Of a stretch of 64,000 nt of DNA, positions 10,315-20,357 are shown piece by piece. The notes below the pieces were generated by a model that saw nothing but the letters and a program-made list of their open reading frames with translations, made no database searches and had not been told where the DNA came from. The stretch covers positions 4,030,001-4,094,000 of the forward strand of contig NZ_CP089414.1 of the NCBI RefSeq assembly GCF_022394535.1, given 5' to 3'. A program made the translations under genes and the position numbers. Every line of letters starts with the position of its first letter. The stretch's first letter is position 1. Source of the stretch: Dyella terrae. GTDB taxonomy: Bacteria; Pseudomonadota; Gammaproteobacteria; Xanthomonadales; Rhodanobacteraceae.

Positions 10315-13215
10315 TTAGAACTTCACGGTGGCACGTGCCCAGTAGTAGCGGCCCATCACGTCATACGTTGCCGTATCGACGTTGTAGTTCAGGCCGTTCT
10401 GGTACACCAGCGGCGGGATGCGGCCGGTGAGGTTGTCGATGCCCACGTCGAAGCGCGTGTGGAGCGTCGGCCATTCGTAGCCAGCCTGGATGTTGTGGTA
10501 CGTGATGGCACCCATCGGTGTTGCCACGGATGCACCGGTATCGGCGTAGGCCGTGAGGTTCTTCAGGTGGTCGATGTAGCGACTCTGCCACTGGGCGCTC
10601 CAGTTGCCGAGCGACCAGTTCAACGTCATCGTGCCACGCCAGCGGCTGATGTTGCCGAACTGCTGGGTATACGTGCCCGCATAGTTGATGGTTGCCGCGC
10701 CCGGTGCACCCGGCGTGGCGTCGTTCTTGTACGTATCGATGTAGGTGGTGTTGAGCGAGGCCTTGAAGTTGCCGGGATCCACGCCAGCCACGTTGAAGTG
10801 CGGAATGGCGTAGTTCAGCGTGAAGTCGACGCCGCTGGTGCTCAAGTTGCCGAGATTCACATATGGCGTGTTGACGTAGTTGATGCCGCCCGGGATCGAC
10901 GTGCCGTTGCCGTAGCGGTTGATGTAGGAGCAGTACGGGCTGCCGTTGTCGGCGAAGCACTGGTTCAGCACCGTCTGCGCCTGGATGATGGTCAGCATGT
11001 CCTTCAGGGTGATGCGCCACAGGTCGACCGTGGTCGATGCACCTTCCAGCCAGCTCGGCGAGTAGACGAAGCCGACGTCATACGACTTGCCCTTTTCCGG
11101 CTTCAACGTGGCGCCCACCGGCACTGCACCCGAGTAATGGCCGGCAATCTGGGTGTTGAGGACGCTGGTGTAGTTGGTGTTCGGCGGCATGAACTGGCAT
11201 GCCGTCGCGTGCTGCTGCAGCTGCGCCGCCGACAGCCCGTAGCAGGGATCGTTGACGGTCGGGTTGGTGATGGTCTGGCCGTCGTACAGTTCATCCAGGT
11301 TCGGTGCGCGGAACACTTGCGAAACCGTGCCGCGGACGAGCAGGTCGGCGATCGGGCGATACTCGATCGCGAACTTGCCGTTGGTGGTGTTGCCCGAGGT
11401 GTTGTAATCCGAATAGCGCAGGCCCAGGTCGACGTTCAGCGAGTAGGCCCAGGGCTGTTCGCTCAGCAGCGGAATCAGCGTTTCGGCGTACACCTCCTTC
11501 ACCGTCTGGTTGCCGCTGGCCGGCGAGCCGCAAGCTTCCTGCAGCACGACGCAGGTGCCCGTCTGGACGTTGAGCAGTGCATCGCTGGTCACGGTGTAAT
11601 CCATCGTGTTCTTGCGATACAGCACACCCGTGGACAACTGCATGGCGCCCGCCGGGAGGTCCCATAGCTCGCCGGAGGCGTTGGCCTGGAATTGCTTCAT
11701 GACGTTGGTCATGGAGTAGATCGGATTGCTGACGCCCTTCTTGAGCAGGGCGGTCACGCTGGGGTCGGCCTGGTCGAAGACGTTGGCGCCCGCATTGATC
11801 GCCGCCTGGAAGGCGGGGATGTTCACTTCGTTGTAGTCGGTCTGTACGCGATGCGTGCGGCCGTAGTCGATGCTCGCATCCCAGATCCAGCTGCTCTGGC
11901 CAAAGTTACCGCGCAGGCCCGCATTGACCTGAGCGTTGTCGGTGCTGAAGGTGTGCACGCGATTGCCGACGCCGGTAAGGCGGGTGCTGATCAGGTTGTT
12001 GCCGGCCACCGCCGGATCGCCGAAAGCCACTCCGAATGGGTTGTTCGGATTGTTGGCGGCCACCGACCAACCGTCGGTGCCGCTGGTCGGTGCAGGTGCG
12101 TCCTGGCCGGACGAATGCGTGTGGTTGTAGAACGCATCGCCGAAGAACGTCACGTAGTCGTTGATCTTGTAGTTGCCAAGCACGAAGACGTTAGTGCGTT
12201 CGGATTGCGTCTGGATGTAGTTGAAGGCGTTGTAGTTGTAGACGTCGCTGGCGCTGTTGAAGCAGCGGTAGTTGCCAGGGCTGCTACCGTTGCCGCTGGC
12301 CAGCGTGACGAGGCCGGAGCTGCAGCCCGCAGGCAGGTTCGGATTACCTGCAGGTAGCTGGAACTTACCGGTGGGCACGGTATGCGAGCCGGAGATCTGC
12401 GGGCCGGAGCTGTACAGCGACAGCTGATGGGCCGAGAAACTGCGACGCGTGGCGATAACCGGGTCCTGCTTGTTGTAGTCGATGCCGGCGACGATGTTGC
12501 CCTGGTCGCCGCTGGCGCCGACGGTGAACTGCGCGCCATTGCGCTGGCCGTCACCATGCGAGGAGATACCGTCGTTGACGCTCAGCTCGGCGCCCTTGTA
12601 ATCCTTGCGCAGGATGAAGTTCACCACGCCGCCCACGGCGTCGGAGCCGTAAACGGTGGAGGCGCCGTTGGCCAGCACGTCCACGCGCTCGACCATGTTC
12701 TGCGGAATCATGTTGAGGTCGGCATTCGCCAGGCGCTGGCCATCGATCAGCACCAGGGTGCGTTCAGTGCCAAGGCCGCGCAGCGAGACGCGGGCGGCGC
12801 CGTCGCCGCCTTCCAACGTCGGGCTCGCCACGCCACCGCCGTTGCTGTTGTTCTGCGTATTGGTCGCGTTGCCCGAGACGCTGGGCAACTGCTGGATCAC
12901 GTTGCCGAGGGTGGGGCTGCCATTGTTGGTGATGGCATTGCGGTCGAGGGTCACGACCGGGCTGGCTGTTTCGGCATCCACACGGCGAATCAGCGAGCCG
13001 GTGACGGAAACGGCGGTAAGGGTCTTGGCGCTGGACTGCTTCGGTTGTTCGGTGGTGCTGGTGCTCTGGCCTTGTGTGTTCTGCGCGTTCTGCGTATTCG
13101 ATGCGTCCTTGCTGGTAGCGGCGTCCTGTGCCTGAGCCATGGCGGCCGTCGATGCGATACCGACAGAAAGCGCTAAACGTACCGCTATTGATAGACGATT
13201 GTAGTTGGACTGCAT
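10315..13215 (-). CDS. TonB-dependent outer membrane receptor
   Basis: This 966-residue outer-membrane transporter has a signal peptide (MQSNYNRLSIAVRLALSVGI, cleavage near AMAQAQ). A Gln/Thr/Ser-rich linker precedes a plug domain with VSVTGSLIRR (about 70), SLRGLGTERTLVLIDGQRL and GSDAVGGVVNFILRKDY. A 22-strand barrel follows, ending in an aromatic-rich strand (YYWARATVKF) with terminal Phe as needed for BAM-dependent assembly. Such receptors import siderophores, glycans or peptides using TonB energy. The ligand cannot be inferred. It is followed at 61 bases by the TPR-sulfotransferase gene, a pairing worth noting. The gene has its own upstream region of about 170 bases. Confidence 0.95.
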   Translation of the reverse strand: MQSNYNRLSIAVRLALSVGIASTAAMAQAQDAATSKDASNTQNAQNTQGQSTSTTEQPKQSSAKTLTAVSVTGSLIRRVDAETASPVVTLDRNAITNNGSPTLGNVIQQLPSVSGNATNTQNNSNGGGVASPTLEGGDGAARVSLRGLGTERTLVLIDGQRLANADLNMIPQNMVERVDVLANGASTVYGSDAVGGVVNFILRKDYKGAELSVNDGISSHGDGQRNGAQFTVGASGDQGNIVAGIDYNKQDPVIATRRSFSAHQLSLYSSGPQISGSHTVPTGKFQLPAGNPNLPAGCSSGLVTLASGNGSSPGNYRCFNSASDVYNYNAFNYIQTQSERTNVFVLGNYKINDYVTFFGDAFYNHTHSSGQDAPAPTSGTDGWSVAANNPNNPFGVAFGDPAVAGNNLISTRLTGVGNRVHTFSTDNAQVNAGLRGNFGQSSWIWDASIDYGRTHRVQTDYNEVNIPAFQAAINAGANVFDQADPSVTALLKKGVSNPIYSMTNVMKQFQANASGELWDLPAGAMQLSTGVLYRKNTMDYTVTSDALLNVQTGTCVVLQEACGSPASGNQTVKEVYAETLIPLLSEQPWAYSLNVDLGLRYSDYNTSGNTTNGKFAIEYRPIADLLVRGTVSQVFRAPNLDELYDGQTITNPTVNDPCYGLSAAQLQQHATACQFMPPNTNYTSVLNTQIAGHYSGAVPVGATLKPEKGKSYDVGFVYSPSWLEGASTTVDLWRITLKDMLTIIQAQTVLNQCFADNGSPYCSYINRYGNGTSIPGGINYVNTPYVNLGNLSTSGVDFTLNYAIPHFNVAGVDPGNFKASLNTTYIDTYKNDATPGAPGAATINYAGTYTQQFGNISRWRGTMTLNWSLGNWSAQWQSRYIDHLKNLTAYADTGASVATPMGAITYHNIQAGYEWPTLHTRFDVGIDNLTGRIPPLVYQNGLNYNVDTATYDVMGRYYWARATVKF

Positions 13216-13384
13216 GAATATCTCCCCGAATTCATAGGCAAAAGAATCCCCGCTATAGGCGCCTGGACGTCTATAGGTGTTGCACCTCTTTTTGGGTTCC
13301 CCGCAGCCACTCTTTCAGGAAATTGAGATCGAGACAAGGGCTCTTTAACAATTCTTGCGGTTGTCGATCACTTTTTGAGTGGTT

Positions 13385-14452
13385 TCACTTGAAACCAAGC
13401 TTGGCGAACAGATCGCTCTGCGCAGCGAAGCTTTCGGCCTCGACGAATCCGGCGAGCCCAACGCCTACCAGTCGATAGCGCGTCTCTGCGGGACGTTCCA
13501 CGCGATCACGCAGCGCACAAGCGATGTCCGCAACTTCCTGCGCTGACTCGGGGCGTGATGATGGTGTGAAACTGCGAGTCAACGTATGGAAGTCCGACGT
13601 CTTGAGCTTGAGCACCACCGTGCGTGCAATGCGCGCATGCGCACCGGTCGCCTCGTGTTGGTGGGCGGCCCAGGTTTTTTCCGCCAGCCGTCGAATGTGC
13701 GGCTCGATGTCGTCCAGCATGAGGTCGCTTTCGAACGTGTCTTCCGCCGACACCTGCAGCGTCGGCCGATCCGGCTGCACGGCGTGCTCATCGATGCCCA
13801 GCGACAACTCATGCAGGCGCACACCCCAGCGGCCGAAGCGTTGCTCGAGCTCCATCGCACCAAGGGTTCTCAGGTCAGCCACCGTAGCGATACCCAGCTC
13901 GGTCAGTTTGGCTTCCATGACCTTGCCGACGCCCGGTAGACGACCGACCGGCAGCGGTTTGAGAAAGGCATCCACCTGGTGTGGCCGTATTACAAACAGG
14001 CCATCGGGCTTGCGCCAGTCCGACGCGATTTTCGCGAGGAACTTGTTCGGGGCGACGCCTGCCGAGGCGGTGAGTTGGGTTTCCTCGCGAATGGCCGCGC
14101 GGATGGCTTCCGCGGTGGCCGTAGCCGAGGGCAGGTGGGTGTGCGTGGTGGTAACGTCGAGGTACGCCTCATCCAGGGACAAGGGCTCGATCAGATCGGT
14201 ATGGCGGGCGAAGATCTCGCGCACTTGCCGGGACACGGCCTTGTAACGTGCGAAATCGGGCGGCACGAAGATCGCCTGTGGGCAAAGCCGCTCCGCGCGT
14301 ACGGCAGGCATGGCCGAGCGCACGCCGAACGTGCGTGCTTCGTAACTCGCCGCGCAGACCACCGAGCGCGCGCCACGCCAGGCCACCACCACGGGCTTGC
14401 CGCGCAGCGACGGATCGTCGCGCTGTTCCACAGACGCGTAGAACGCGTCCAT
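13385..14452 (-). CDS. dinB: DNA polymerase IV (Y-family, error-prone)
   Basis: From the first in-frame ATG the product is 355 residues and matches DinB: MDAFYASVEQRD, SYEARTFGVRSAMP, the catalytic LSLDEAYLDVT, SAGVAPNKFLAKIASDW, then helix-hairpin-helix and little-finger domains. It performs translesion synthesis. The ATG at 14452 would omit the first beta strand and the first catalytic Asp (RKIIHVD), which is encoded in frame just upstream. That segment follows a TGA 22 codons before the ATG, and contains only CTG and ATC, not ATG, GTG or TTG, as possible starts. Either a rare start is used, or a one-base indel separates the gene from a GTG in the neighbouring frame at about 14526. Confidence 0.9.
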   Translation of the reverse strand: MDAFYASVEQRDDPSLRGKPVVVAWRGARSVVCAASYEARTFGVRSAMPAVRAERLCPQAIFVPPDFARYKAVSRQVREIFARHTDLIEPLSLDEAYLDVTTTHTHLPSATATAEAIRAAIREETQLTASAGVAPNKFLAKIASDWRKPDGLFVIRPHQVDAFLKPLPVGRLPGVGKVMEAKLTELGIATVADLRTLGAMELEQRFGRWGVRLHELSLGIDEHAVQPDRPTLQVSAEDTFESDLMLDDIEPHIRRLAEKTWAAHQHEATGAHARIARTVVLKLKTSDFHTLTRSFTPSSRPESAQEVADIACALRDRVERPAETRYRLVGVGLAGFVEAESFAAQSDLFAKLGFK

Positions 14453-14527
14453 ATCGACATGGATGATCTTGCGGGATTGGGCGGCACAACGGACGACGAG
14501 ACGGATGGGGTTGCACAGTCAAACACG

Positions 14528-14548
14528 AAACGCGCCGGTTGGCGCGTG
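14528..14548 (-). terminator. Possible terminator downstream of the DUF1704 gene
   Basis: A 7-bp perfect stem (ACGCGCC, loop AACC, GGCGCGT read leftward) is followed by TTTCGTGTTTG on the minus strand. It lies about 80 bases after the DUF1704 gene and just before dinB. The T tract is interrupted, so this is a weak call. Confidence 0.4.
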
Positions 14549-14626
14549 GCGTTGCGTCATCGCGCTTGCGTGCCCTGTCGTGCGCCGCCACCCGAACCTG
14601 GCACACGCCGCGCGGCTATGGCTTCC

Positions 14627-15953
14627 TCATTGCCACGGCGTATGCAGGCTCTCATCGACGCGCTGTTCGTCCAGCTCGACGAAGGTATTGAGGTCAAAGG
14701 TATCCAGCCGGAAGCGCTGCGCAGCGGTGAAGAATGCCATCAGCGACAGGATGCGCTGCGGGTTGCGCGCCCACGGTGGCACGTAAACCGCGTGCGCGAT
14801 CAGGCCGTCCTGCAGATAGGGGCTGAGCGTGATGACATCGGTCGTGGTCACGCGTCCCGCGAACAGCAGCGGCAGCATTTCCACATGGCCGGCTTGCAGC
14901 ACCTTGCGGATGAACACGTAGATGACCATGACGCCTTCCAGGTAGGCGCCGTCCTTGGTGAAGCAGATGCGGCCGCGCGGATCGCCACCACGGAAGATAC
15001 GCGCCGCGCTTTGGTAGCTTTCCACCGGCGACTGGCCCGCGTCCAGAAAGCCACGGAACACCTCGATGAAATCGGCACCATCCAGCGCGTTCTTGACGGC
15101 GACGACGCGCAGCGCGATGCGCCGAAGCCGGTTGAGATCGATGGCGCCCGTGATGATCTCTGAGAACGTCGCCAACCCTTCCTGCGCGCGCGTGGTGCGC
15201 GGCGCGCCCAGGCCCAGCGTCTTGAAGTACGGCTGATGCTTGCCGTTGAGCAGGGTTGCTGTGTGCACAAAGGCTTCGTGCTCGGTGAGTTGTTCAAGAT
15301 CCAGCGCGGAGAACAGCGCACTCGAGCGAAGGTTGATGCTCTTGCTTCCCGCCGTTGCTTTCGACGGCAGGTCCGGATCGAGCACGACTTCCACTTTGTC
15401 CTTGTCGAAGAACGGGCCCAGTCGCTCGCGTAAACGCTGGGCAAATTCCTCAGCGGGGATGTCCGCCGGCACGTGGGGTATGCCTTCGCGACTGATCAGG
15501 TCGTCACTGATGGTGAGCAGGTCCTTGGCCGCATCGACCGCGTTGGACGTCTGCCCGGGATAGATCGTGTCGGGGCGGCCGTACAGCGCCGTCGAGCAGC
15601 GCGTGAATGCCTCCGTGCCAATGCTCATCAGCATCTGTGCCGCGGTGAGGTAGCTCCACGCCGTCTTGAACAGCCAGTCGCCAATGGGGTGGCCACGGTC
15701 CAGCTTGGCCATGATGGCCTTCAGCGTGGCCATCTCGGCGGTGAGGTCGGGATGACGGACGGGCGGTTGCGGCAGTTCGGGGCGGCCCTTTTCGTAGGAG
15801 GCCATGAACGCCGACTCCATCGACTGCGGCCAGTCGATGGCCTTCAGTACGCGGATTTTCTTGCCGACGGCGACCAGTGCGCGGTCGCATTCAAGCAGGG
15901 GGGGCGAGGATTTTGTCGTCCTCGGGACGGGCGACGCTTGCGACGGTGCTCAT
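14627..15953 (-). pseudogene. DUF1704 / QEGLA-motif (MATCAP-like) metallopeptidase homologue, frameshifted
   Basis: The main open frame (14627-15820, 397 residues from an ATG lacking a ribosome site) contains LTEHEAFVHTATL, an HExxxH-type zinc motif, and RAQEGLATFSE, the QEGLA motif. These define DUF1704, the family of the tubulin carboxypeptidase MATCAP; bacterial members are of unknown function. The true start is probably ATG 15953, preceded by GGAGGCACC. It opens MSTVASVARPEDDKILAP and then hits a TGA after 20 codons because of a run of seven C (plus-strand G, 15898-15904). Removing one C joins it to PLLECDRALVAVGKKIRVLK and on into the long frame without a stop. I therefore read this as one gene with a one-base frameshift in a homopolymer. 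Confidence 0.8.
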
Positions 15954-16245
15954 GGTGCCTCCGAACGATCGTCAGTGGGGATGCGCAGGGGATCGCGTGA
16001 GTGACGCAAGTCGGGACTATCGTGCCGTTCGGGCTTGGTCGGAAGCGAAAAACTACTGGTCGCCATGAGAAATCGTCGTGTGGATTGCCGTCCGCGTCCC
16101 GCATGGGTGCCGTGGGGCTCAAGGGCGTGCGGTCAAGTCGTGCTCACCGGGAGCCGGGTCGCGTAGGCAAGGCGTCAGTCGTACATCGTGGCGCAGTCCG
16201 CTATCTTCGGTGCTCCATCCATCGTGCAGGACCCTGCGCCGCCCC

Positions 16246-17577
16246 ATGACCGCTGAGACATCTACTTCATACGTGCGTCGCCTGGGCACCTGGGATGCGG
16301 CGGCCATCGTGATCGGTGGCGTGATCGGCGCGGGCATCTTCCGCAGCGCCTCGACGGTGGCCGAGCGCACGTCGTCCGGCGCGCAGCTGCTGACGCTCTG
16401 GGCCGTGGGTGGCCTGCTCACGTTGGCGGGTGTGCTCTGCTACGCGGAGCTTGGGGCGCGCAGGCCGCAAGCGGGCGGCGTCTACATCTATCTACGCGAA
16501 GCCTTTGGGCAGCTTCCGGCCTTCCTGTTCGGCTGGACCATGGCGCTGATCAACTACCCCGGCAGCGTGGCGGCGGTGGCGACCACCTTCGCCGATTACT
16601 TCTGCACGGCGATCGGGTTGTCTCCGCAGTTGTGGGTCAAGCCGGTGGCGGCCGGCGCCATCGCCTTTATCGTGGGCGTCAACTTCTTCGGCATCCGCGC
16701 CGGTTCGCGCATGCTCAACCTGTTCACCCTGCTCAAGCTGTCGGCGATTGCGCTGGTCGTGGTGGTCGGCGTGATCCTCGCCCATGGGCAGTTCGGCCAG
16801 GTGCTGGCGACCGACACCACGCACGTCATGCCGTCCAGTGCGATCCTTGGCGCGTTGCTGCCGGTGCTCTTCACCTACGGTGGTTTCCACTACCTCAACG
16901 ATCTCGCTGGCGAAGTACGCGACCCGCAGCGCACCTTGCCCCGCGCGCTTGGCCTGGGTTTGGGCGGCGTGGTGGTGTGCTACGTGCTGGTGAACTTTGC
17001 CTACCTCGCGGGCCTGGGGCATGCGGGGCTGGCCGCGAGTCAGGCGCCAGCCGCCGACCTGATGCGCCACCTGTTCGGCCAAAGCGGCGCCACGCTCATT
17101 GCCGTGGGCATTGCCTGTTCCACCTTCGGCTACTGCGGCATCGCCATCGCCGGTGGTGCCCGCGTGCTGCAGACCATGGGCGCGGACGGCATGCTGTTCA
17201 GCGCCGTGGGCCGCATCCATGCGCGCTCGCACGCGCCGCGCGTGGCGCTGGCGGTGCTGGGTGGCTGGGCCATCGTGCTGGTGCTCTCCGGCAGCTTCGG
17301 TCAACTGGTCGACTACACCACGGTGGGTGAGTGGCTATCGCACGCGTTCGGCATCGCCACGCTGTTCTGGTATCGCCGACGTTTCCGCGACGAGCCGTCG
17401 CCTTATCGCGTGCCGCTGTACCCGTTGTTGCCGATACTGTTTGTCGGGACTGTGCTGGGTGTCATCGTGGTCACATCCATCCATTCGCCGGGTGACGCCG
17501 GCATGAGCTTGCTGCTCATCGCGATGGGCGCGCCGGTGTATTACGCGTGGCGTGCGTGGCAGCGGAGAGCAGCATGA
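16246..17577 (+). CDS. APC-family amino acid permease
   Basis: This 443-residue inner-membrane transporter starts at ATG 16246 (MTAETSTSYVRRLGTWDAAA). It shows the APC signature IGGVIGAGIFRSAS in the first helix (about residues 20-36). About 12 hydrophobic segments follow, including GGLLTLAGVLCYAELGARRP and ALLPVLFTYGGFHYLNDLAGE. The family exchanges or symports amino acids or polyamines. The long in-frame extension upstream to 16078 lacks membrane character and is rejected. It diverges from the DUF1704 gene across a region of about 290 bases. Substrate not predictable. Confidence 0.9.
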   Translation: MTAETSTSYVRRLGTWDAAAIVIGGVIGAGIFRSASTVAERTSSGAQLLTLWAVGGLLTLAGVLCYAELGARRPQAGGVYIYLREAFGQLPAFLFGWTMALINYPGSVAAVATTFADYFCTAIGLSPQLWVKPVAAGAIAFIVGVNFFGIRAGSRMLNLFTLLKLSAIALVVVVGVILAHGQFGQVLATDTTHVMPSSAILGALLPVLFTYGGFHYLNDLAGEVRDPQRTLPRALGLGLGGVVVCYVLVNFAYLAGLGHAGLAASQAPAADLMRHLFGQSGATLIAVGIACSTFGYCGIAIAGGARVLQTMGADGMLFSAVGRIHARSHAPRVALAVLGGWAIVLVLSGSFGQLVDYTTVGEWLSHAFGIATLFWYRRRFRDEPSPYRVPLYPLLPILFVGTVLGVIVVTSIHSPGDAGMSLLLIAMGAPVYYAWRAWQRRAA

Positions 17578-17665
17578 AATTGCGTTCATGCGTGACCTTG
17601 ATCCAGCAAGGTAGCCTTCAGACGGCGCAGGCATACTGCCGCCATTTCCTTGCGTCGAGCCCCCG

Positions 17666-19897
17666 ATGAACCGGATCGCTCCCCTTGCTGTTGCCTGCCT
17701 GTTCGCCCTCGCGGGCTGCCATAAGGCCAGCGATACCGATCGGGCCGACCTCAGTCGAGCGGCCGCCGCTGCGCCCGCTACGGCATCCAGCGCCAGCACT
17801 GCGCCGGCCCCCGCGACGCCGCAGACCACGCTCGATCACGTGACGCTCGACGGCAAGCCCGTCACGGTCGACGACATGTCGTTGCAGCGCTACGTGTTCC
17901 AGCCGTCGCCGCAGCCGCAGGTGACGGTGCTGCTGGATAAGGGTGATTGGTCGAAGGAAGGTTCGCTGCGCGTGGACATGCAGAACGCGATGTCCTGGGC
18001 CGTCACGCTTACCGTCGACATTGATGGCGCGAAGCCGAGTGAGCATCTACATGCCACCGTTGGCATTCCCGCCGGCCCGCCGCAGACCCTGGTGATTCCG
18101 TTGCATGCCACCTCGCCGCGCGCGATGGGCATGCAAGCCGGGCCGCCGATGCCTTATGTGTCGGGCGGTAAGCGGCTGTTCGTGGCGACGACGGTGGAGG
18201 GTTCGCTCGATCTCTCGCACGTGAAGTCGGTTCGCCTGAGCATGCCTGCGCCAACGGCGGCGCAGACCCTGCTGTTCGGCAAACTGGACACCTCGCGTGG
18301 CGATCACGACCTGCGCGACGCCTACACCGGCATCGTCGACGCCTGGGGCCAGTACACGCGCGGCCAGTGGGCAGGCAAAGTGGATTCCGACGATGCCTTG
18401 CGTGGCACGCCTCATCCCAAGCCCGAACCCAAACTCAAGGCAGGCGCCGCAACGGCTGCCGCTGCGATGCCTGCTGCACCGGCAACGGCGACAGCACACA
18501 AGGGTTTCGACCGCTATGGTGGGCGTACCGATGTTGCTGCGTTCAAGGGCACCGGTTGGTTCCGCACCGAACAGCGCAACGGCCGTTGGCAGTTCGTGAC
18601 GCCGGAAGGGCACGCGTTCTTCTCGCTGGGCGTGAACGTCGTTGATGACGACGGCGGTCGCACGTATATCGAAGGCCGCGAGTTCATGTTCAAGGACTTG
18701 CCGCCCGACAGCGGTCGCTGGGCACCGTTCTACGGCACCACAGGCAAATCCGCCGGCGACCAGACGGCATCGACCGGCATCGCGTTCCACCAGGGCAAAT
18801 GGTTCGACTACTACTCGGCCAATCTGTTCCTTGCCGATGGCCGCCACTGGCGACAGGCATGGCGTGCGCGCACCATTGATCGCCTTGACCACTGGGGCTT
18901 CAACACGCTGGGCAATTGGAGCGATGACGCGCTGAGCCAGATGCATCGCAAAGCGTATACGCGATCGGTGAACATCGCCGGCACGTTCGGCAATGTGTCC
19001 AGCGGCTACGACTACTGGGGGCGTATGCCCGATCCGTTCGATTCCCGCTTCGCACAGGCCGCCGATACGGCCGCGGCGCAGGCGACAAAGGAAGTGCGCG
19101 ACGATCCGTGGATGCTGGGCTATTTCGCCGACAACGAGCTGGCGTGAGCGGGACAAGGCCCGCAGGGCCGCTGGGGGCTGGCACAGGGAACCTTGCGCGG
19201 CGAGGCGCGCAGCCCGGCCAAGCAGGCGTTCATTGCCGAGCTGAAGAAAAAGTACGGCACGCCAGCGAAGCTTGCTTCGGCATGGGGCATCACGCTGGAC
19301 ACGTGGGAAGCACTCAACGCCACCAACTTTGCCGCGCCCAACCCGGACGACGCGCATCCGGCCATCGCCGATGACTACAGTGCGTGGCTGCGCACGTATG
19401 CGGATCAGTACTTCCGCACAGTCGCGCAGGCGATCCACAAACATGACCCGCATCACCTGTTCTTGGGCGGGCGTTTCGCCGTGAACACGCCAGAGGCGGT
19501 CGCCTCATGCGCGCAGTTCTGCGATGTAGTGAGCTTCAATGGGTATGCCGACGTGCCCGAACACGCGTTCGATGCGGAGGCCTTTGCCAAGCTCGGCAAG
19601 CCGGCGTTGATCTCCGAGTTTCATTTCGGTTCCGACGATCGCGGTCCATTCGGCAAGGGTGTCGCGCCGGTATGGAACGAACAGCAGCGCGGCGAAGCGT
19701 ATGCGCATTACGTGGCTGATGCGGTGGCCAATCCCGCCATCATCGGCGTGCATTGGTTCCAGTACGTCGACCAGCCCGTGACCGGGCGCCTGATCGACGG
19801 CGAGAACGCGCACATCGGCCTGGTCGCCATCACTGATCGGCCGTTTACGCACTTCATCGATGCGGTGCGCGAAGCCAATCACAAGACCGGCTATTGA
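17666..19897 (+). pseudogene. Clan GH-A glycosidase lipoprotein (agarase/beta-galactosidase-like) with internal stop
   Basis: One reading frame of 744 codons is interrupted by a single TGA at 19145-19147. The 5' part (493 residues) has a lipobox signal (ACLFALAGC, Cys at about residue 18), a beta-rich N-terminal region and a catalytic barrel with DHWGFNTLGNWSD and the acid/base pair in FADNELA. The 3' part, in the same frame, continues AGQGPQGRWGLAQG and contains the likely nucleophile in LISEFHFGSDDRG. The motif style resembles GH50-type agarases. The TGA sits where Trp (TGG) is expected after NELA, so a single G-to-A change explains it. As read, no full enzyme can be made. The catalytic Glu residues lie on opposite sides of the stop. 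Confidence 0.8.
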
Positions 19898-19928
19898 GCG
19901 AAGCGCGCTCCGGCAATGAAGCGCGCGG

Positions 19929-20336
19929 TCAGGCCAAGCTGGTCGCCGCGCCAAACGCCACGGCCATCACCGCTGCCACCGCCATGCACGCGCTGGCAGG
20001 GCGGACGCGATGGGCGTCGACGCGAGGGATGAGCCGCCACAGTACGAACACGCCGATCAGCATGTCCACTACCAGCGCGCCGCGCAGCAGTGGTGAAGCG
20101 AGCAGCGGCGCATACGGCGGTTTCGTGTGTCCCTCGTGCATGGCGACACCGGCGACGAGCAGCAGCCCGATGAGGTTCCATACCAGGCAGGCAAAGTAGG
20201 TCCGGTTGAACACCACGGGGCAGCGCTCAGCCCAGCGCAACACCGACCACGCAATGATCGCGAAGAACAGCGCGCCGATGCTGCTGTAGAGCACCCACCA
20301 GAGCAGGGTGCTGACGAGAGTGAGCAGGGTGGTCAT
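19929..20336 (-). CDS. Small integral membrane protein of unknown function
   Basis: The 135-residue protein has four predicted membrane helices (about residues 5-33, 48-66, 80-100, 112-133) and no soluble domain. Conserved-looking features are few (RTYFACLVWNLIGLLL, AMHEGHTKPPYAP loop). No family recognised. It lies downstream of an inverted-repeat element on the same side, and converges with the glycosidase pseudogene 31 bases away. Confidence 0.65.
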   Translation of the reverse strand: MTTLLTLVSTLLWWVLYSSIGALFFAIIAWSVLRWAERCPVVFNRTYFACLVWNLIGLLLVAGVAMHEGHTKPPYAPLLASPLLRGALVVDMLIGVFVLWRLIPRVDAHRVRPASACMAVAAVMAVAFGAATSLA

Positions 20337-20357
20337 TAGACAATGTTCCTATGTTTG

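Noticed and set aside
15473..16000. 175-codon rightward frame antisense to the DUF1704 gene
   Set aside because: It is antisense to recognisable DUF1704 coding sequence and shows no ribosome site or domain.
17666..19897. Two separate genes split at 19147
   Set aside because: Both halves are in the same frame with no ribosome site for the second, and the catalytic residues of one enzyme are divided between them; a nonsense codon in one gene is simpler.
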